Source: Desulfosarcina alkanivorans (GTDB taxonomy: Bacteria; Desulfobacterota; Desulfobacteria; Desulfobacterales; Desulfosarcinaceae). From it: 64,000 bases of DNA. The position numbers and the translations under genes were made by a program. The first letter of the stretch is position 1, and each line of letters starts with the position of its first letter. Of the stretch, positions 60,362-64,000 are shown piece after piece. The notes beneath the pieces were generated by a model, which worked only from the letters and a program-made list of their open reading frames with translations, ran no database searches and had not been told where the DNA came from. The stretch lies in the NCBI RefSeq assembly GCF_009688945.1, contig NZ_AP021874.1, forward strand, positions 6,014,001 through 6,078,000. Direction: 5' to 3'.

Positions 60362-62566
60362 ATGAACCAGAAAAAAATGCGCGCGGCTATTATTGCCCTT
60401 ATTGCCATATTCATTGTCTGCTTCTTTTATTTTGATTTTGGACGGTTTTTTACGTTGGATTACTTCAAGGCGCAGCAGCAGGCACTCCAGGATTATTATG
60501 CTGCCAATCCGGTATTGACGCTTTCCATCTATATGGGCAGTTATATCGCCGTTACCGCACTTTCCCTGCCCGGCGCAGCCATCATGACCCTCGCCGCCGG
60601 CGCCCTGTTTGGCAATATGGCGGGACTGTTCATGGTATCGTTTGCCAGCAGTATCGGAGCGACTTTGGCGTTTTTTGTTTCCCGGTTCTTATTGAGAGAC
60701 TATGTCCAAAATAAATTCGGCGACAAACTCAGAGCCATGAACACGGGTGTGGAAAAAGACGGCGCGTTCTACCTGTTCACCCTCAGGCTCGTTCCCGTTT
60801 TCCCGTTCTTCGTCATCAATCTGGCCATGGGGCTGACCCCGATCAAAACGCTTGCCTTTTACCTGGTCAGCCAAGTGGGCATGCTCCCCGGCACTTTTGT
60901 TTACGTGAATGCCGGCACGCAGATCGGAAAACTGGAATCATTACAAGGCATTCTCTCTCCTGAGCTGATTTTCTCATTCGCTCTTTTGGGGGTATTCCCG
61001 TTGGTGGCCAGGAAAATCATCAGCTTGGTAAAAGCCCGGAAAATCTACCAATCGTTTTCCCCTCCCAAAAACTATGACTATAACCTGGTGGTCATTGGCG
61101 CTGGCTCGGCTGGGTTGGTGTCAGCCTACATCGCCGCCATGGTCAAGGCCAAGGTTGCCCTGATTGAGGCCAATAAAATGGGTGGCGACTGCCTGAACAC
61201 GGGATGCGTGCCCAGCAAGGCGCTTATCCGCTCGGCCAAGATGCTGTCCTACGCCAAAAGGGCCCGAGACTTCGGCCTCAACCGGACCACGGTGGATTTC
61301 GACTTTGACAAAGTCATGGAACGGGTGCAACGGGTCATCAAAAAGGTGGAGCCCCATGATTCGGTGGAACGGTATACGAGATTCGGTGTGGACTGCATCA
61401 AAGGGTATGCCAAGATCACCTCCCCCTTTACCGTGGAAGTGGACGGCAGGAACTTTACCACCCGCAACATCATCGTGGCCACTGGCGCACGTCCCTTTGT
61501 TCCGCAGATTCCCGGTCTGGACAAGATAAAATATCTCACCTCGGACAACATCTGGGAAATCAGACAGCTGCCCAAAAGACTGGTGGTGTTGGGCGGTGGC
61601 CCCATTGGCAGTGAATTGACCCAAGCGTTTGCACGGCTGGGATCAGAGGTGACCCAGGTCGAAATGGCGCCGCACCTTATGGGGCGGGAGGATCCGGAGA
61701 TTTCGGAGATGGTGATAGAAAAGTTCATGTCCGAAGGCATCAATGTGCTCACGAACCACCGCGCCAAAGAGGTGCGGACTGAAAATGATCAGAAGGTCTT
61801 AATCTGTGAGCACGACGGCCGGGACATTGCCATTGAGTTCGATGAAATCCTGGTAGCTGTTGGACGGGTTGCCAACACCTCCGGTTTTGGCCTTGAGGAC
61901 ATCGGGGTCGAACTCTCCCCGCGCCGAACCATTGAAACAAACGAACTGCTGCAAACCAATTTTCCGAACATCTTCTGTGCAGGTGACGTGGCCGGACCCT
62001 ATCAGTTCACCCATACGGCGGCCCATCAGGCCTGGTATGCATCGGTGAATGCTCTGTTTGGGAAAATCAAGACCTTCAAGGCCAATTACAACGCGATCCC
62101 ATGGGCCACCTACACGGATCCGGAAGTGGCCCGCGTGGGGTTGAACGAACTTGAAGCGGGCGAACAAAACATTCCTTATGAAAAAACCGTATACGGAATC
62201 GATGATCTGGACAGGGCCATTGCCGACTCTGAAGATCACGGGTTCGTTAAAGTACTCACAAAGCCTGGGACCGACAAGATAGTGGGGGTTACCATTGTTG
62301 GCGCCCATGCAGGGGATTTGATATCCGAATACATCCTCGCGATGAGACATGGTCTGGGATTGAATAAGCTTATGAGCACGATTCATATCTACCCAACCCT
62401 TGCGGAAGCCAACAAATATGCGGCTGGAGAATGGAAAAAAGAGCATAGGCCTAAAAAACTGCTGGCGTGGGTAGAACGTTATCATACCTGGATGCGGGGT
62501 AAACGCAGGCCTTCTAATCAGGTTTCTGAAGCGCATTCAGAAAGGGGGGTAATGACCAGCGACTAA
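60362..62566 (+). CDS. TVP38/TMEM64 membrane domain fused to FAD disulfide oxidoreductase
   Basis: 734 aa from the ATG at 60362. Residues about 1-235 form a TVP38/VTT-type membrane protein (YMGSYIAVTALSLPGAAIM, GALFGNMAGLFMVSFASSIGA, FTLRLVPVFPFFVINLAMGL, FVYVNAGTQIG). From about 240 follows a class-I pyridine nucleotide disulfide oxidoreductase: FAD site VVIGAGSAGLVSAYIAA, redox-active CxxxxC in GGDCLNTGCVPSKAL, NAD site LVVLGGGPIGSELTQAFAR, and dimerisation end with IHIYPTLAEA. This fusion is known from proteobacteria; it may reduce a membrane-associated disulfide, quinone or metal. Complete and intact. Confidence 0.93.
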   Translation: MNQKKMRAAIIALIAIFIVCFFYFDFGRFFTLDYFKAQQQALQDYYAANPVLTLSIYMGSYIAVTALSLPGAAIMTLAAGALFGNMAGLFMVSFASSIGATLAFFVSRFLLRDYVQNKFGDKLRAMNTGVEKDGAFYLFTLRLVPVFPFFVINLAMGLTPIKTLAFYLVSQVGMLPGTFVYVNAGTQIGKLESLQGILSPELIFSFALLGVFPLVARKIISLVKARKIYQSFSPPKNYDYNLVVIGAGSAGLVSAYIAAMVKAKVALIEANKMGGDCLNTGCVPSKALIRSAKMLSYAKRARDFGLNRTTVDFDFDKVMERVQRVIKKVEPHDSVERYTRFGVDCIKGYAKITSPFTVEVDGRNFTTRNIIVATGARPFVPQIPGLDKIKYLTSDNIWEIRQLPKRLVVLGGGPIGSELTQAFARLGSEVTQVEMAPHLMGREDPEISEMVIEKFMSEGINVLTNHRAKEVRTENDQKVLICEHDGRDIAIEFDEILVAVGRVANTSGFGLEDIGVELSPRRTIETNELLQTNFPNIFCAGDVAGPYQFTHTAAHQAWYASVNALFGKIKTFKANYNAIPWATYTDPEVARVGLNELEAGEQNIPYEKTVYGIDDLDRAIADSEDHGFVKVLTKPGTDKIVGVTIVGAHAGDLISEYILAMRHGLGLNKLMSTIHIYPTLAEANKYAAGEWKKEHRPKKLLAWVERYHTWMRGKRRPSNQVSEAHSERGVMTSD

Positions 62567-62940
62567 GTAAAAAGGGAATCTAAAGAAGACTCTTGGGCGG
62601 CTGTAAGGATATTAAACATGGCTAAGAGTGAGTTAAGTGAGGAAGAGAAGCCTGAACCCTCCCGCGTTAAAAGCCAGTGCATTTACGAGACTAAATATTC
62701 CTATGAGTTGGACGATTTTTTCTTTATTGGAAAGCTGCATCCAATATTGTGACAATTGATTTATTTGCTTGTTAAATTCGGTCAGAACATTCATTTAGTA
62801 CTCATTATGAGTTTAGAAGGTAGGATATACTTTAGTTGAACCCAGATCATGCATTTGAGATTTGAAAGTCGGGTGAAAGACGATTTTTAGTTTCATCAAC
62901 CGGTTTCAATTGTAGCGACTGATGTTAATTTTTCTGGACA
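62567..62940. other. Gene-poor interval with a possible 44-aa ORF
   Basis: An ATG at 62618 (MAKSELSEEEKPEPSRVKSQ) opens a 44-codon frame ending at 62752 without a good ribosome-binding site. No family is recognised and the remainder is non-coding. Confidence 0.3.
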
Positions 62941-63105
62941 CGTCTGCCTGCCCGAATAACAGATTTCCTGATGAATACGAATGAACCTGAAATTTTGGAA
63001 GATTTCACCGAGAGAAGGTTAAGGCCATTAACCCTATTGTTATCTGATGAGGAAAAAATCAAAAAATTTGAGGAGATAAAAGAGGCATTGGATTATTTTC
63101 GTTGA
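62941..63105 (+). pseudogene. C-terminal fragment of an HTH/recombinase-like protein
   Basis: Open frame RLPARITDFLMNTNEPEILE then DFTERRLRPLTLLLSDEEKI, ending TGA 63103-63105. No start codon at the homology start. It would follow naturally on the fragment ending ITKARVYQMIALCN at 36646, so it is either the other half of the same gene or a remnant of a relative. Confidence 0.45.
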
Positions 63106-63165
63106 CATAATGGACATGAATGATAAATTTACCAACAATTGTCGAGATGTATAGGTATTATTATC

Positions 63166-63792
63166 ATGCGATCTAAAAACACCCATGCCGCCAACTCCCG
63201 ATATACTAAGGCTGTCTGTATTTTCAAAGACCATGGCGGAATCCTTCGCACGGCGCAAGCGCTTAAGTTGGGCATTCATCCTGGAACCCTGTATGCCATG
63301 CGGGACTCAGGGACGCTGGAAATGATAAGTCGTGGCGTATATCGTCTCTCAGATAGCCCCCCTCTTAGCAATCCGGACTTGGTAACCGTTGCAACACGGA
63401 TTCCGGGTGGTGTCATCTGTCTAATTTCCGCGCTGTCCTATCATGAAATTACCACACAGATACCCCACGAAATTCACGTGGCACTCCCGCGAGGAGCTGA
63501 AGAGCCCCGCCTGGATTATCCACCGATCAAGACATATCGCTTCACCGGCGAGGCATTTACGGCAGGTGTGGAAACGCATGACATAGATAGTGTCAGCGTA
63601 CGTATTTATAGCCCGGAAAAAACCCTCGCCGATTGTTTCAAGTTCCGGAACAAAGTCGGACTTGATACTGTGATAGAGGCAATCCGATTTTACCGTGAAC
63701 GAAAAAGCATCAATGTGGAAGATTTGCTGTATTATGCCACTATCTGCCGCGTGAATAAAATCATGCGTCCTTACCTTGAGGCAATCCTGTAA
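63166..63792 (+). CDS. abiEi: AbiEi-family antitoxin/transcriptional regulator
   Basis: ATG at 63166 (MRSKNTHAANSRYTK); the ORF extends 27 nt upstream. 208 aa: an N-terminal winged-helix antitoxin domain (FKDHGGILRTAQALKLGIHPG and TLYAMRDSGTLEMISRGVYR) and a C-terminal AbiEi domain (VTVATRIPGGVICLISALSYH, YSPEKTLADCFKFRNK, then GLDTVIEAIRFY). AbiEi binds its own promoter and counteracts AbiEii. Its stop overlaps the start of the toxin gene (TAATG), a classic coupled TA arrangement. Phage abortive infection or TA maintenance. Confidence 0.9.
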   Translation: MRSKNTHAANSRYTKAVCIFKDHGGILRTAQALKLGIHPGTLYAMRDSGTLEMISRGVYRLSDSPPLSNPDLVTVATRIPGGVICLISALSYHEITTQIPHEIHVALPRGAEEPRLDYPPIKTYRFTGEAFTAGVETHDIDSVSVRIYSPEKTLADCFKFRNKVGLDTVIEAIRFYRERKSINVEDLLYYATICRVNKIMRPYLEAIL

Positions 63793-64000
63793 TGGTTGGA
63801 GACAGGGAAAATACCGCCGCTTCCGTGCATCAACGCCTTCTCAACAAAGCCAGGGCATCTTCACGCCCTTTTAACGAGATTCTTCAACTATTTGCTATTG
63901 AGAGATTTATGTACCGCCTTTTCAAGGGGCCTTGTGCGCGGAAGTTCATTCTAAAAGGAGCCTTGATGTTTTCGGCATGGACCGGATCGATGTCACGCCC
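63792..64000 (+). CDS. abiEii: AbiEii/AbiGii nucleotidyltransferase toxin, partial
   Basis: ATG at 63792 overlapping the antitoxin stop. The 69 residues before the window end (VGDRENTAASVHQRLLNKAR, FNEILQLFAIERFMYRL, RKFILKGALMFSAW) match the start of AbiEii-type toxins, whose FILKGALM leads into the nucleotidyltransferase G-S motif. The rest is outside the window. Such toxins transfer nucleotides to tRNA or other acceptors. Confidence 0.85.
   Translation, partial: MVGDRENTAASVHQRLLNKARASSRPFNEILQLFAIERFMYRLFKGPCARKFILKGALMFSAWTGSMSR

Overview
The window looks like the chromosome of a sulfate-reducing Desulfobacterota (Desulfosarcina/Desulfobacterales type). This is inference from gene content: two sigma-54 enhancer-binding regulators, in-frame UGA (selenocysteine) OsmC genes, RAYT, IS66, IS1634, IS1380 and IS110 elements, a group II intron remnant and AbiE. 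No rRNA, tRNA, CRISPR array or integron integrase gene was recognised.

Region 1 (1 to about 35.9 kb) is best read as an integron cassette array lacking intI within the window. Nearly all non-transposase genes are on the + strand, AT-rich, and separated by attC-type sites: a RYYYAAC box, an imperfect palindrome and a GTTRRRY box. Many sites also carry a composite GC-rich palindromic module (GATAAGC...GCTTATC, then GTCGCCGG...CCGGCGAC with nested hairpins) that behaves like an ORF-less mini-cassette or a giant attC extension. Cargo includes two radical SAM genes, a VanX-type dipeptidase, an SGNH hydrolase, small membrane proteins, a two-gene Gabija-like system (OLD-type nuclease plus UvrD-type helicase), a NACHT NTPase, GNATs, a VOC protein, a GyrI-like protein, a DUF3465 protein and a two-gene cassette of unknown function with a DUF2584-like partner. 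The array has been broken up by IS1634, two IS1380, IS66, two IS110 elements placed exactly at the attC R'' box, two identical decayed RAYT elements, a truncated group IIC-type intron in an R'' box, and a 170-bp MITE. A vanX-SGNH cassette pair is present twice, and each copy is broken in a different gene.

Region 2 (about 36.4 to 62.9 kb) is GC-richer and not cassette-like. It holds two sigma-54 activators (PAS type and GAF type), at least four sigma-54-like promoters, and many small-molecule detoxification or redox genes: a DMT exporter, an MDR oxidoreductase (IS66-interrupted), SnoaL-like, VOC, O-methyltransferase, DJ-1/PfpI remnant, AhpD-like, two tandem OsmC selenoproteins, MOSC plus FAD/2Fe-2S reductase, cytoplasmic and exported isochorismatase-like hydrolases, an alpha/beta hydrolase, a cupredoxin-like protein, DUF1348, WrbA and a TVP38-FAD disulfide oxidoreductase fusion. 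Taken together they suggest an electrophile, quinone or oxidant stress regulon. Several members carry stop codons or frameshifts, so the region is either decaying or contains sequencing errors.

Region 3 (about 62.9 kb to the end) holds a fragment of an HTH/recombinase-like protein, possibly the other half of a fragment at 36.4 kb, followed by an AbiE toxin-antitoxin/abortive-infection pair that runs off the window.
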